Below are positions 40,697-48,695 of a stretch of 64,000 nt of DNA, in pieces; position 1 is the first letter of the stretch, and every line of letters begins with the position of its first letter. A program made the translations under genes and the position numbers. The DNA lies in the NCBI RefSeq assembly GCF_018070075.1, contig NZ_JAGPXE010000012.1:186001-250000 (forward strand). Direction: 5' to 3'. This DNA is from Saccharopolyspora endophytica (GTDB lineage: Bacteria; Actinomycetota; Actinomycetes; Mycobacteriales; Pseudonocardiaceae). Under the pieces are notes generated by a model. The model saw only the letters and a program-made list of their open reading frames with translations, ran no database searches and was not told the origin of the DNA.

Positions 40697-41464
40697 TCAG
40701 GGGGTCTGGCCGACGAGGTCGGCGAAGTGGGGTGCGGCGATCTCGGTGACGAGCAGTTCGGGGAGTTCGCGGAGGCTCGTGATGGTGGCGACGGCGTGTT
40801 CGGCGGTGCCGCGGGGTGCGGGGATCTGATCGCGGTTGAGCCAGATGCCGCTGAGGCCGGCGCGCGCGGCTCCTTCGGCGTCGGTGGTGAGCCTGTCGCC
40901 GACGTGGGCGACTTCGTGGGCTTGGAGGCCGAGTCGCTCGCAGGCGGTGTGGAAGATCCGCGGGTCCGGCTTGGCGACGCCGATCTCGCCGGAGATGACG
41001 ACGGCGTCGAAGGCGTCGGCGAGCCCGACGGCGGCGAGCTTCTTGCGCTGGTACGCGCTGGGGGCGTTGGTGACGGCGGCGAGGCGGAGTCCGCTGGCGC
41101 GCATCCAGTCGAGGCAGTCGAGGGCGTCGTCGAAGAGCCCCCAGGCGCGTTGCATGGCTTCCATGCGCCGGCTCTCGCGGCGCTCGGCTTCGGCGTAGTC
41201 GATGTGCTCTCCGAAGGCGGCGAAGAAGGCGCGGGTGCGTTCGACGCACATGACGTCGAAGGGCAGCTGGGCGTTGACGAATCGCGCGTAGTAGCGGTCG
41301 GTGGTGCGTTCCCACACGGGCCATGCCCGGTCGGTCCCGAGGAGCTCTCTGAGGGAGCTGCGCGCCGCGCTCTGGCTGTCGAGCAAGGTGTCGTCGAGGT
41401 CGAGGCAGACGGCCTTGATCTGAGCGGGATTGCGGGGATTCGATGCGTCAGCCGCGGATGTCAC
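40697..41464 (-). CDS. HAD family hydrolase (YjjG/phosphoglycolate-phosphatase-like)
   Basis: A 255-residue HAD phosphatase. Motif I is VCLDLDDTLLDS near residue 20 with the nucleophile Asp. Motif II is AVTNAPSAYQRKKL, motif III lysine is in GVAKPDPRIFHTAC, and motif IV is HVGDRLTTDAEGA. A helical cap lies between residues 30 and 110. It probably dephosphorylates a small phosphometabolite; specificity is not readable. The start is GTG at 41464. Its position between the tRNAs and gltX is like that in related genomes. Confidence 0.88.
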   Translation of the reverse strand: MTSAADASNPRNPAQIKAVCLDLDDTLLDSQSAARSSLRELLGTDRAWPVWERTTDRYYARFVNAQLPFDVMCVERTRAFFAAFGEHIDYAEAERRESRRMEAMQRAWGLFDDALDCLDWMRASGLRLAAVTNAPSAYQRKKLAAVGLADAFDAVVISGEIGVAKPDPRIFHTACERLGLQAHEVAHVGDRLTTDAEGAARAGLSGIWLNRDQIPAPRGTAEHAVATITSLRELPELLVTEIAAPHFADLVGQTP

Positions 41465-41621
41465 CCCGAGAGGCTAGGCGTTCACGCACCGAGTCCGACT
41501 CTGCCAACCTAGTGAAGTCTGCTGTGGGTCTGGAAACACTGTGCAACCAGAGGCCGCTTCCGTCCCGTCTTAGCAGTTGGGCTCGTACGGGGTTCTGAGC
41601 GATCGCGCTGGTGAGAAGACG

Positions 41622-41656
41622 ACGCCGCCGCGACGCGGGGTGCGTCGCGGCGGCGT
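41622..41656. terminator. Terminator hairpin downstream of gltX
   Basis: ACGCCGCCGCGACGC (41622-41636) pairs perfectly with 41642-41656, a 15-bp stem, 15 bases beyond the gltX stop. On the minus strand TCTTCTC follows. Confidence 0.7.
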
Positions 41657-41670
41657 GTTCGGTGGTGCGC

Positions 41671-43179
41671 TCAGGCGAGGGCCTTGCGGAGCCTCGCCAG
41701 GGAGACGTCGCGGCCGAGGAGTTCCATCGACTCGTACAGCGGCGGCGACACGGTGCGGCCGGTGATGGCGACGCGGACCGGGGCGAACGCCTTGCGCGGC
41801 TTGATGCCCAGGCCGTCGACGACGGAGACCTTGAGGGCCTCCTCGATGGCGACGGTGGTCCACTCCGGCAGCTCGTCGAGCGAGCCGATCGCGGCCTGCA
41901 GCACGGGCTGCGCGTCTTCGCCGAGGGCCTTCTGGGCCGAGGCCTCTTCGGGCTGGAAGTCGTCACCGGCGAACAGGAAGGCCATCATGCCGACGGCGTC
42001 GGAGAGCACGATGAGCCGTTCCTGCACCAGCGGGGCCGCGGCGCGCACGGTCTCCAGCTGCGACTCGGTGGGTTCGGCGGGCAGCACGCCGCCGTTGATG
42101 AGGTAGGGCACGATGCGCTCGACGAAGTCGTCGGGCGCCAGGGCGCGCAGGTGCGCGGAGTTGATGGCGTCGGCCTTCTTCTGGTCGAAGCGGGCCGGGT
42201 TGGAGCTGACGCGTCCGATCTCGAACGCCTCGACCATCTCGTCGAGGGTGAACACGTCGCGGTCCTCGGAGATCGACCAGCCCAGCAGCGCGAGGTAGTT
42301 GAGCAGGCCTTCGGGCAGGAAGCCCCGGTCGCGGTGGTGGAACAGGTTGGACTGCGGGTCCCGCTTGGACAGCTTCTTGTTGCCCTCGCCCATGACGAAC
42401 GGCAGGTGGCCGAACTCGGGCGTGAAGTCGGTGACGCCGATGCGCTGCAGCGCTTCGTAGAGCGCGATCTGGCGCGGCGTGGACGACAGCAGGTCTTCGC
42501 CGCGCAGGACGTGGCTGATCTGCATGAGCGCGTCGTCGACGGGGTTGGTGAGCGTGTAGAGCGGGTCGCCGTTGCCGCGCACGAGCACCGGGTCGGGGAT
42601 GCTGCCGGCGGGGAAGGTGATGTCGCCGCGCACCAGGTCGGTGAAGGTGATGTCGCGCGCGGGCATCTTCAGCCGCAGCACCGGCGTGCGACCTTCGGCC
42701 TTGTAGGCCTCGCGCTGCTCGTCGGTGAGGTCGCGGTCGAAGTTGTCGTAGCCGAGCTTGGGGTCGCGTCCGGCGGCCTTGTGGCGGGCTTCGACCTCTT
42801 CGGGGCTGGAGTAGGCCTCGTAGAGCTCACCGGCGGCCAGCAGGCGCTGGGCGATGTCGGCGTAGATGTCGCGCCGCTCGCTCTGCCGGTAGGGGCCGTG
42901 GTCGCCGCCGACTCCGGGGCCTTCGTCCCAGTCGAGGCCCAGCCAGCGCAGCGCGTCGAGCAGCGCCTGGTAGGACTCCTCGCTGTCGCGGGCGGAGTCG
43001 GTGTCCTCGATGCGGAACACCAGCTTGCCCTTGTTGTGCCGGGCGAACGCCCAGTTGTAGAGGGCGGTGCGGATCAGGCCGACGTGCGGGGTTCCGGTCG
43101 GCGACGGGCAGAACCGGGCACGAACCGGCCGGGTTACCTCGTCCTGGGCTGCGTCTTTGCTGGCTTCTGGCGTGCTCAT
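41671..43179 (-). CDS. gltX: Glutamyl-tRNA synthetase
   Basis: A 502-residue class I synthetase. The HIGH motif appears as RFCPSPTGTPHVGLIRTALYN near residue 25, and the second ATP motif as NKKLSKRDPQS near residue 255. RIEDTD and HVLRGEDLLSSTPRQI are conserved Rossmann-fold elements, and the C-terminal anticodon-binding domain is helical. As in most actinobacteria it is expected to be non-discriminating and to load Glu on tRNA-Gln for GatCAB, consistent with gatB at the right edge. The ATG at 43179 starts a hydrophilic N-terminal extension of about 18 residues. Confidence 0.97.
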   Translation of the reverse strand: MSTPEASKDAAQDEVTRPVRARFCPSPTGTPHVGLIRTALYNWAFARHNKGKLVFRIEDTDSARDSEESYQALLDALRWLGLDWDEGPGVGGDHGPYRQSERRDIYADIAQRLLAAGELYEAYSSPEEVEARHKAAGRDPKLGYDNFDRDLTDEQREAYKAEGRTPVLRLKMPARDITFTDLVRGDITFPAGSIPDPVLVRGNGDPLYTLTNPVDDALMQISHVLRGEDLLSSTPRQIALYEALQRIGVTDFTPEFGHLPFVMGEGNKKLSKRDPQSNLFHHRDRGFLPEGLLNYLALLGWSISEDRDVFTLDEMVEAFEIGRVSSNPARFDQKKADAINSAHLRALAPDDFVERIVPYLINGGVLPAEPTESQLETVRAAAPLVQERLIVLSDAVGMMAFLFAGDDFQPEEASAQKALGEDAQPVLQAAIGSLDELPEWTTVAIEEALKVSVVDGLGIKPRKAFAPVRVAITGRTVSPPLYESMELLGRDVSLARLRKALA

Positions 43180-43241
43180 AACGGTTTCAGCGTAGCCAGT
43201 GCTCGTGCGCGCTTGACGGCCGCATCCGGTAGGTGCATCCT

Positions 43242-43264
43242 GAATTTATTCAACAGACGTTGAA
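43242..43264. promoter_or_regulatory. Candidate TetR-like operator before the FAD monooxygenase
   Basis: TTCAAC-AGAC-GTTGAA (43249-43264) is a perfect inverted repeat. The overlapping GAATTTATTC (43242-43251) is palindromic and gives TGAAT-TT-ATTCA-like half-sites. It ends 20 bases before the ATG at 43285. The half-sites TGAAT/ATTCA also occur in the operator at 61442-61470. Confidence 0.5.
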
Positions 43265-43284
43265 AACTCTGGAGGGGGATCGCA

Positions 43285-44520
43285 ATGGAGCGCACCACCT
43301 GCGTCGTCGTCGGCGGCGGACCCGCCGGCATGGTTCTCGGACTGCTGCTCGCCCGAGCAGGAGTCGAGGTCACCGTCTTGGAGAAGCACGGCGACTTCCT
43401 GCGCGACTTCCGCGGTGACACGGTGCACCCCACGACCCTGCAGCTGCTCGACGACCTCGGCCTGGCCGACCGCTTCGCCCGGATCCCGCAGAGCCGGATC
43501 GACAAGATCCAGCTCCCCCTCGGCCCGGACGGGGAGCTGTTCACGATGGGCGACTTCTCGCTGCTGCCGATCAAGCACAACTACGTCGCGATGGTTCCGC
43601 AGTGGGACCTGCTGGACATGCTCGCCGACGAGGGCAAGGCCGAACCGGGGTTCACGCTGCGGATGAACACCGAGGCCACCGAGCTGATCCGGGAGGGCGG
43701 CCGGGTTCGCGGCGTGCGCTACCGCACCGACTCCGGGCAGACCGGTGAGCTGCGCGCCACCATCACCGTCGCCTGCGACGGCCGCAAGTCGTTCGTGCGG
43801 GACATGCCGGAGCTCGGGCTGCGGGACTTCCCCACCCCGATGGACGTCCGCTGGTTCCGGGTGCCGCGCCACGAGGGCGACCCGGAGGGCCTGGTCGGGA
43901 TGCTGCGCAAGCGCGCCTTCCAGGTGCTCATCGACCGGCGGGACTACTTCCAGGTCGCCTCGATCATCCACAAGGGCTCCGACGCCGCGGGCCGCTCCGG
44001 GCCGATCGAGGACTTCAACGCGCAGCTCAGGCGGGAGATCCCGTGGCTGGGAGACCGCGAGCTGGTGCGCTCGTGGGACGACGTCAAGCTGCTGCACGTC
44101 ACGCTGGACCGGCTGCGCAAGTGGCACGTGCCGGGCCTGCTGTGCATCGGCGACGCCGCGCACGCGATGTCCCCGGTCGGCGGCATCGGCATCAACCTCG
44201 CGGTGCAGGACGCGGTCGCGGCGGCCCGCCACCTCGCGACGCCGCTGCGCGAGGGACGGCTGCGGCGCGAGCACGTGGCGGCCGTCCAGCGACGCCGCTG
44301 GCTCACCACGGTGCTGATCCAGGGCTTCCAGCGCATGATCCACGAGAACGTGGTGGGGCCCGCCCTGCGCGGCGAGATCGACCTCGGCGACTCGGCGAGG
44401 CTGCCGCTCCCGGTCCGCGCGGTCTCGCGGCTGCCGTTCCTCCGCCGCTTCCCGCCGTACCTGCTCGCCTACGGCGCGATCAGGGAGAAGCCACCGCGCG
44501 AGGCGCTGCGGCGTCGGTGA
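43285..44520 (+). CDS. FAD-dependent aromatic monooxygenase-type oxidoreductase
   Basis: A 411-residue group A flavoprotein monooxygenase. The Rossmann motif CVVVGGGPAGMVLGLLLARAG is at residues 6-26. The DG motif VACDGRKSFVRDM lies near residue 170, and the GD motif LCIGDAAHAMSPVGGIGINLAVQDA near residue 290. Members hydroxylate aromatic or polyketide-like compounds using NAD(P)H. GGAGGGG precedes the ATG. It lies between gltX and an FAH-family gene, where mycobacterial gene order has no such gene, so it is likely accessory. The substrate is unknown. Confidence 0.85.
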   Translation: MERTTCVVVGGGPAGMVLGLLLARAGVEVTVLEKHGDFLRDFRGDTVHPTTLQLLDDLGLADRFARIPQSRIDKIQLPLGPDGELFTMGDFSLLPIKHNYVAMVPQWDLLDMLADEGKAEPGFTLRMNTEATELIREGGRVRGVRYRTDSGQTGELRATITVACDGRKSFVRDMPELGLRDFPTPMDVRWFRVPRHEGDPEGLVGMLRKRAFQVLIDRRDYFQVASIIHKGSDAAGRSGPIEDFNAQLRREIPWLGDRELVRSWDDVKLLHVTLDRLRKWHVPGLLCIGDAAHAMSPVGGIGINLAVQDAVAAARHLATPLREGRLRREHVAAVQRRRWLTTVLIQGFQRMIHENVVGPALRGEIDLGDSARLPLPVRAVSRLPFLRRFPPYLLAYGAIREKPPREALRRR

Positions 44521-44557
44521 GCGGTTGTGGTGCCCGACCGGGCCAGGGGGATGCGAG

Positions 44558-44592
44558 AGGCGGGCGGTTCAGACCAGAACCGCCCGCCTTTC
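44558..44592. terminator. Bidirectional terminator between the monooxygenase and FAH genes
   Basis: AGGCGGGCGGTTC (44558-44570) pairs perfectly with 44577-44589, followed by TTTC on the plus strand. It separates two convergent genes. Confidence 0.75.
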
Positions 44593-44608
44593 GCGCACCA
44601 CGTGCGCC

Positions 44609-45391
44609 TCAGGCGTTCTGAACGGGGTTCGTCAGGGCGCCGAGGCCGTCGATGGAGACCGTGACCTTCTGGCCGTCGGTCATCGGGCCGACGCCCGCCG
44701 GCGTGCCCGTGAGGATGACGTCACCGGGCAGCAGCGTCATGATCCGCGAGACCCACGAGACCAGGCCGCCGATGCCGTGCACCAGCTGCGAGGTGCGGCC
44801 GTCCTGCTTGACCTCACCGTCCAGGTCGGTGCGGATGGACAGGTCCGACGGGTCGATCTCGGTGTCGATCCACGGGCCCAGCGGGCAGAACGTGTCGTAG
44901 CCCTTGGCGCGCGTCCACTGCCCGTCGGCCTTCTGCTGGTCGCGGGCGGTCACGTCGTTGGCGATCGTGTAGCCGAGCAGCACCTCGGTGCCGCGCGCCT
45001 CCGGGACGTCCTTGCAGGGCTGGCCGATGATCGCGGCCAGCTCGCCCTCGAAGTCCACCCGCTCGGAGTTCGGCGGCAGCTTGATCGGCGAGTTCGGGCC
45101 GATCACCGACGTCGACGGCTTCATGAAGATCAGCGGGTTCTCGGGCGCCTCGCTGCCCATCTCGCGCGCGTGCTCGGCGTAGTTCTTGCCCACGCAGATC
45201 ACCTTGCTCGGCAGGATCGGCGCCAGCAGGCGCACGTCGGCCATCGGCCACTTCCGGCCGGTGTAGGTGGGCGAGCCGAACGGGTGCTGGTCGATCTCGA
45301 CCGCCACGATCTTCTCCCGAGGCGCGGCCGGATCCGGCTCCAACGCCACGAACGACACCCCGTCAGAGTGGGCGACACGAGCCAACCGCAA
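44609..45391 (-). CDS. Fumarylacetoacetate hydrolase family protein
   Basis: A 260-residue FAH-fold protein, as in the bacterial acylpyruvate/oxaloacetate-decarboxylase-type group. The catalytic and metal motif is VDFEGELAAIIGQPC near residue 105, preceded by VICVGKNYAEHAREMG and IFMKPSTSVIGP. The active-site segment DVTARDQQK, GYDTFCPLGPW and LLPGDVILTGTPAGVGPM follow. TTG at 45391 is chosen as start because GGAGG lies 6 bases upstream and the resulting MRLARVAHSDG matches family N-termini. The gene is conserved next to gltX and leuB in mycobacteria. It may hydrolyse acylpyruvates or decarboxylate oxaloacetate. Confidence 0.9.
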   Translation of the reverse strand: MRLARVAHSDGVSFVALEPDPAAPREKIVAVEIDQHPFGSPTYTGRKWPMADVRLLAPILPSKVICVGKNYAEHAREMGSEAPENPLIFMKPSTSVIGPNSPIKLPPNSERVDFEGELAAIIGQPCKDVPEARGTEVLLGYTIANDVTARDQQKADGQWTRAKGYDTFCPLGPWIDTEIDPSDLSIRTDLDGEVKQDGRTSQLVHGIGGLVSWVSRIMTLLPGDVILTGTPAGVGPMTDGQKVTVSIDGLGALTNPVQNA

Positions 45392-45498
45392 GACGAACCT
45401 CCGCAAATCTCATGTGGACGGGTGGTGGGAACCCGCGCCCAACATACTCGGGCACCGGAATTCGCCACCGCATTCCGGGGTTCGGCGGGAGGCTGCGG

Positions 45499-47100
45499 TC
45501 ACATCGCGGCGCAGGCCTTGTAGATCAGCGCGTCGCAGAGCGCGAGCCAGCTGGCTTCGACGATGTTGGCGTGCACGCCCACGGTGGTCCACTCGTGCTC
45601 GCCGTCGCGGGACTCGACCAGCACCCGGGTGACGGCGTCGGTGCCCGGCTCGTCGACGAGGATGCGGACCTTGTAGTCGCTGAGCTCCACCGATTCCAGC
45701 CACGGCAGGTGCGGCACGAGGGCCTTGCGCAACGCCGCGTCGAGGGCGTTCACGGGACCGTTGCCCTCCGCCGTGGCGATCACCCGCTCCCCCGACACGC
45801 TGACCCGCACGGTCGCCTCGGACACGACCTCGCCGTCGTCGCGGTGGTCGAGCAGCACCCGGTACGACTCGAGCTCGAACGGTGTTTCGAGATCGGAACC
45901 CGTCATCTCCCGGCGCAGCAACAACTCCAGCGAGGCGTCGGCGGCTTCGAAGGACCAGCCGCGCGCTTCGAGCTCCTTGACCTGCCGCACGGCTCCCCCG
46001 ACGGCCTCCGGCGAGAGCTCCAGGCCGAGTTCGGCGCCCTTGAGCTCCAGGCTGGCGCGACCGGCCATCTCGGTCACCAGCACCCGCATCCCGTTGCCGA
46101 CCTCGGCCGGGTCGAGGTGGTTGTAGAGCTCGGGGTCCACTTTGATCGCGCTGGCGTGCAGCCCGGCCTTGTGCGCGAACGCCGACTGCCCCACGTACGC
46201 CTGGTGGGTGTCGGGCGCCAGGTTGGCGATCTCGGCCAACGCGTGCGAAACCCTCGTCAGCTCGGGCAATTTGCCCTCGGGCAGCACCGGCATGTCGAGC
46301 TTCGTGCCCAGATTTCCCAGAACTGCGAACAGATCCGCGTTGCCCGCGCGCTCGCCGTAGCCGTTGGCGGTGCACTGCACGTGCGTGGCACCGGCCTGCA
46401 CCGCCGCGACGCTGTTGGCCACGGCGCAGCCGGTGTCGTCCTGGCAGTGGATGCCGACGCGGATCCCGGTGCGCGCGATGACCTCCCGCACGGTGTCGGC
46501 CAGCTGCAGCGGGAGCTGGCCGCCGTTGGTGTCGCACAGCACGACGACGTCGGCTCCGGCGCCCGCCGCGGCGTCGAGCACCCGCAGCGAGGTGTCGGGG
46601 TCGAAGGCGTATCCGTCGAAGAAGTGCTCGGCGTCGACGAAAACCCGCCTGCCGTGGTCGACGAGGTGGCGGACGGTGTCGGCGATCATCGCGCAGTTCT
46701 CGGCGACGTCGGTGCGCAGCGCCCGTTCGACGTGCCTGCGGTCCGATTTGGCCACGAGGGTCACCACCGGAGCGCGAGAGTCCAGCAGTGCGGCAACTTG
46801 ACGATCTTCGTCCACTTTGGATCCCGCGCGGCGGGTCGAGCCGAACGCCACGAGCGCGGCGTGGTCGAGTTCGAGTTCCCCTTGCGCCGCGCGGTGAAAG
46901 AACTCGGTGTCCTTGGGAAGCGCTCCGGGCCAACCACCTTCGATGAACCCGACCCCGAGCCCGTCCAGCAGGCGCGCGACGGCCAGCTTGTCGGTGACCG
47001 AGTACGAAATCCCCTCGCGCTGCGCGCCGTCCCGCAGCGTCGTGTCGTAGACGTGGAAGTCGTCGCCCAGGGGCGTGCCGGCCGGCTTGGTGCGGGTCAC
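45499..47100 (-). CDS. cimA: Citramalate synthase
   Basis: A 533-residue CimA, condensing pyruvate and acetyl-CoA to citramalate, the first step of the threonine-independent isoleucine route. The TIM barrel opens VYDTTLRDGAQREGISYS near residue 18. GIHCQDDTGCAVANSVAAVQ near residue 225, followed by GATHVQCTANGYGERAGNADL, carries the metal and substrate contacts. A LeuA-dimer-type regulatory domain lies at about 390-530. LeuCD and LeuB in this window would carry citramalate to 2-oxobutyrate. GTG at 47100 follows GGGAG. The upstream leader peptide MIIIGERVG plus terminator predicts isoleucine-responsive attenuation. Confidence 0.93.
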   Translation of the reverse strand: MTRTKPAGTPLGDDFHVYDTTLRDGAQREGISYSVTDKLAVARLLDGLGVGFIEGGWPGALPKDTEFFHRAAQGELELDHAALVAFGSTRRAGSKVDEDRQVAALLDSRAPVVTLVAKSDRRHVERALRTDVAENCAMIADTVRHLVDHGRRVFVDAEHFFDGYAFDPDTSLRVLDAAAGAGADVVVLCDTNGGQLPLQLADTVREVIARTGIRVGIHCQDDTGCAVANSVAAVQAGATHVQCTANGYGERAGNADLFAVLGNLGTKLDMPVLPEGKLPELTRVSHALAEIANLAPDTHQAYVGQSAFAHKAGLHASAIKVDPELYNHLDPAEVGNGMRVLVTEMAGRASLELKGAELGLELSPEAVGGAVRQVKELEARGWSFEAADASLELLLRREMTGSDLETPFELESYRVLLDHRDDGEVVSEATVRVSVSGERVIATAEGNGPVNALDAALRKALVPHLPWLESVELSDYKVRILVDEPGTDAVTRVLVESRDGEHEWTTVGVHANIVEASWLALCDALIYKACAAM

Positions 47101-47154
47101 TGGATTGTCTCCCGTCGGATCGATCGGTTCGGCGTGGATCTTGACGCAGGCAAC

Positions 47155-47221
47155 AAAAAAGACCCCCCGCAGATGCGAGAGGTCAGCGCGTCGGGAAGCG
47201 GAGATGTTTACCCGACGCGCT
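47155..47221 (-). promoter_or_regulatory. Isoleucine attenuator in the cimA leader
   Basis: On the minus strand, an 11-bp helix pairs 47211-47221 with 47185-47195 (AGCGCGTCGGG/CCCGACGCGCT). A terminator stem then pairs GACCTCTCGCA (47174-47184) with TGCGGGGGGTC (47161-47171) and ends in six T residues (47155-47160). The last codons of the leader peptide form the first helix arm, so a ribosome stalled at the Ile codons would disrupt it. Confidence 0.8.
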
Positions 47222-47237
47222 CGCCAATAATGATCAC
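47208..47237 (-). CDS. cimA leader peptide MIIIGERVG
   Basis: A 9-codon frame, GTG 47237 to TAA 47208, with three consecutive Ile codons (ATC ATT ATT) followed by GERVG. The -RVG end is like that of actinobacterial ilv leader peptides. It lies 107 bases upstream of cimA, directly before the attenuator helices. No Shine-Dalgarno is obvious. Confidence 0.75.
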   Translation of the reverse strand: MIIIGERVG

Positions 47238-47321
47238 ACTGCGGAAAGCCACGACCCCATGCTGCACACCTCGCCCGCCGATGTCCATCGAACGCGACGG
47301 ACTTCTCACGATCCGGAAAAA

Positions 47322-47360
47322 CCGAAGGGTGCCTTCCCGCGCGGGGAAGGCACCCTTCGG
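47322..47360 (-). terminator. Rho-independent terminator of leuB
   Basis: CCGAAGGGTGCCTTCCC (47322-47338) pairs perfectly with 47344-47360, a 17-bp stem. On the minus strand it is followed by TTTTT. It separates leuB from the cimA leader. Confidence 0.85.
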
Positions 47361-47380
47361 AAAACGAGCTCAGGGGAAAA

Positions 47381-48424
47381 TCAAGGCTGCGGCACGACCT
47401 CGTGCGAGGACACCAGCGCGGCCAGCCGGTCGCCGATGGCGAACGTGGCGCCCGGCGACGAGTGGTCGCGGGTCGCCAGGTCGAAGGCCACCGAGGCCTC
47501 GACGCGCTTGGCGGCCTCGGTCAGCCCGACGTGGTCGAGCAGCATCGCGATCGACAGCACGGCGGCGGTCGGGTCGGCCACGCCCTGCCCGGCGATGTCC
47601 GGGGCGCTGCCGTGCACCGGCTCGAACATGCTCGGGTTGCGGCGGGTGGCGTCGATGTTGCCGCTGGCCGCCAGGCCGATGCCGCCGGTGATCGCACCCG
47701 AGAGGTCGGTGATGATGTCGCCGAAGAGGTTGTCGGTGACGATCACGTCGAACCGGCTCGGGTCGGTGACCATGTGGATCGTGGTGGCGTCGACGTGCTG
47801 GTAGGCCACGGTGACGTCCGGGTACTGCAGCGAGACCTCTTCGACCACGCGCGACCACAACGAGCCGGCGTGGGTGAGCACGTTGGTCTTGTGCACCAGG
47901 GTCAGGTGCTTGCGCGGCCGCGAGGCGGCGCGGGCGAACGCGTCGCGCACGACCCGCTCGACGCCGAACGCGGTGTTGATGCTGACCTCGGTGGCGATCT
48001 CGTGCGTGGTGTCCTTGCGCAGCAGGCCACCGTTGCCCGCGTACAGGCCCTCGGTGCCCTCGCGCACGACGACCATGTCGATCTCACCCGGGTCGACCAC
48101 CGGGCTCTTCACGCCCGGGTACAGCCGCGCGGGGCGCAGGTTCACGTGGTGGTCGAGCTCGAAGCGCAGCCGGAGCAGCAGACCGCGCTCCAGGATGCCG
48201 CTGGGCACCGATGGGTCGCCGACCGCGCCGAGCAGGATCGCGTCGTGCTGGCGGAGCTCACCGAGCACGGACTCGGGGAGCAGCTCCCCCGTCGCGTGCC
48301 AGCGAGCGGCTCCGAGGTCGTAACGGGTGATCTCGGTATCCGGCACCACCTCGCCGAGCACCTTGAGTGCCTCGGCAACGACCTCCGGCCCGATCCCGTC
48401 GCCGGGGATCACAGCGAGCCGCAT
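47381..48424 (-). CDS. leuB: 3-isopropylmalate dehydrogenase
   Basis: A 347-residue decarboxylating dehydrogenase that makes 2-oxoisocaproate precursor from isopropylmalate and, in the CimA route, 2-oxobutyrate from methylmalate. Motifs: LAVIPGDGIGPEVVAEAL at the start, VVVREGTEGLYAG, LVHKTNVLTHAGSLWSRV and VTDNLFGDIITDLSGAI near residue 220 (metal-binding aspartates). ATG at 48424 follows GGGAGG. TCCCACAGTCCGGGACTT upstream (48533-48550, minus strand) resembles a motif in the leuC/ndgR region, suggesting shared control. Confidence 0.96.
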   Translation of the reverse strand: MRLAVIPGDGIGPEVVAEALKVLGEVVPDTEITRYDLGAARWHATGELLPESVLGELRQHDAILLGAVGDPSVPSGILERGLLLRLRFELDHHVNLRPARLYPGVKSPVVDPGEIDMVVVREGTEGLYAGNGGLLRKDTTHEIATEVSINTAFGVERVVRDAFARAASRPRKHLTLVHKTNVLTHAGSLWSRVVEEVSLQYPDVTVAYQHVDATTIHMVTDPSRFDVIVTDNLFGDIITDLSGAITGGIGLAASGNIDATRRNPSMFEPVHGSAPDIAGQGVADPTAAVLSIAMLLDHVGLTEAAKRVEASVAFDLATRDHSSPGATFAIGDRLAALVSSHEVVPQP

Positions 48425-48532
48425 CTACACACCTCCCGAGAACCACCCCGAACTGCGGGGCTCGAACTGTTGAGCCGAAGGCTACCGGCATGGCCGCGCC
48501 GAGCGGCACGCCGGGCCCACCAAGTGGATGAT

Positions 48533-48550
48533 AAGTCCCGGACTGTGGGA
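48533..48550 (-). promoter_or_regulatory. leuB upstream motif shared with leuC/ndgR
   Basis: The minus-strand TCCCACAGTCCGGGACTT matches TCCCACAGAGTGGACTT at 39569-39585 except for a 3-4 base centre. It lies about 110 bases upstream of leuB. Confidence 0.4.
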
Positions 48551-48593
48551 CACCCATACGAGTGACGCACTGTTTCGGTCCAGGTACGCGCGA

Positions 48594-48622
48594 GGGGCCG
48601 TCCCACGGAGTGGAACGGCCCC
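48594..48622 (-). terminator. Terminator hairpin of serA
   Basis: GGGGCCGTCCCAC (48594-48606) pairs with GTGGAACGGCCCC (48610-48622) with one mismatch, about 70 bases past the serA stop. On the minus strand CTCGCG follows, so it lacks a T-tract. Confidence 0.5.
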
Positions 48623-48695
48623 TTCTCACGCTTTCGAGCTATTCAGCGTGCGAGCCCGTCGGTGAGCACCTACTCAACGACACCTCGTTGCGGAA

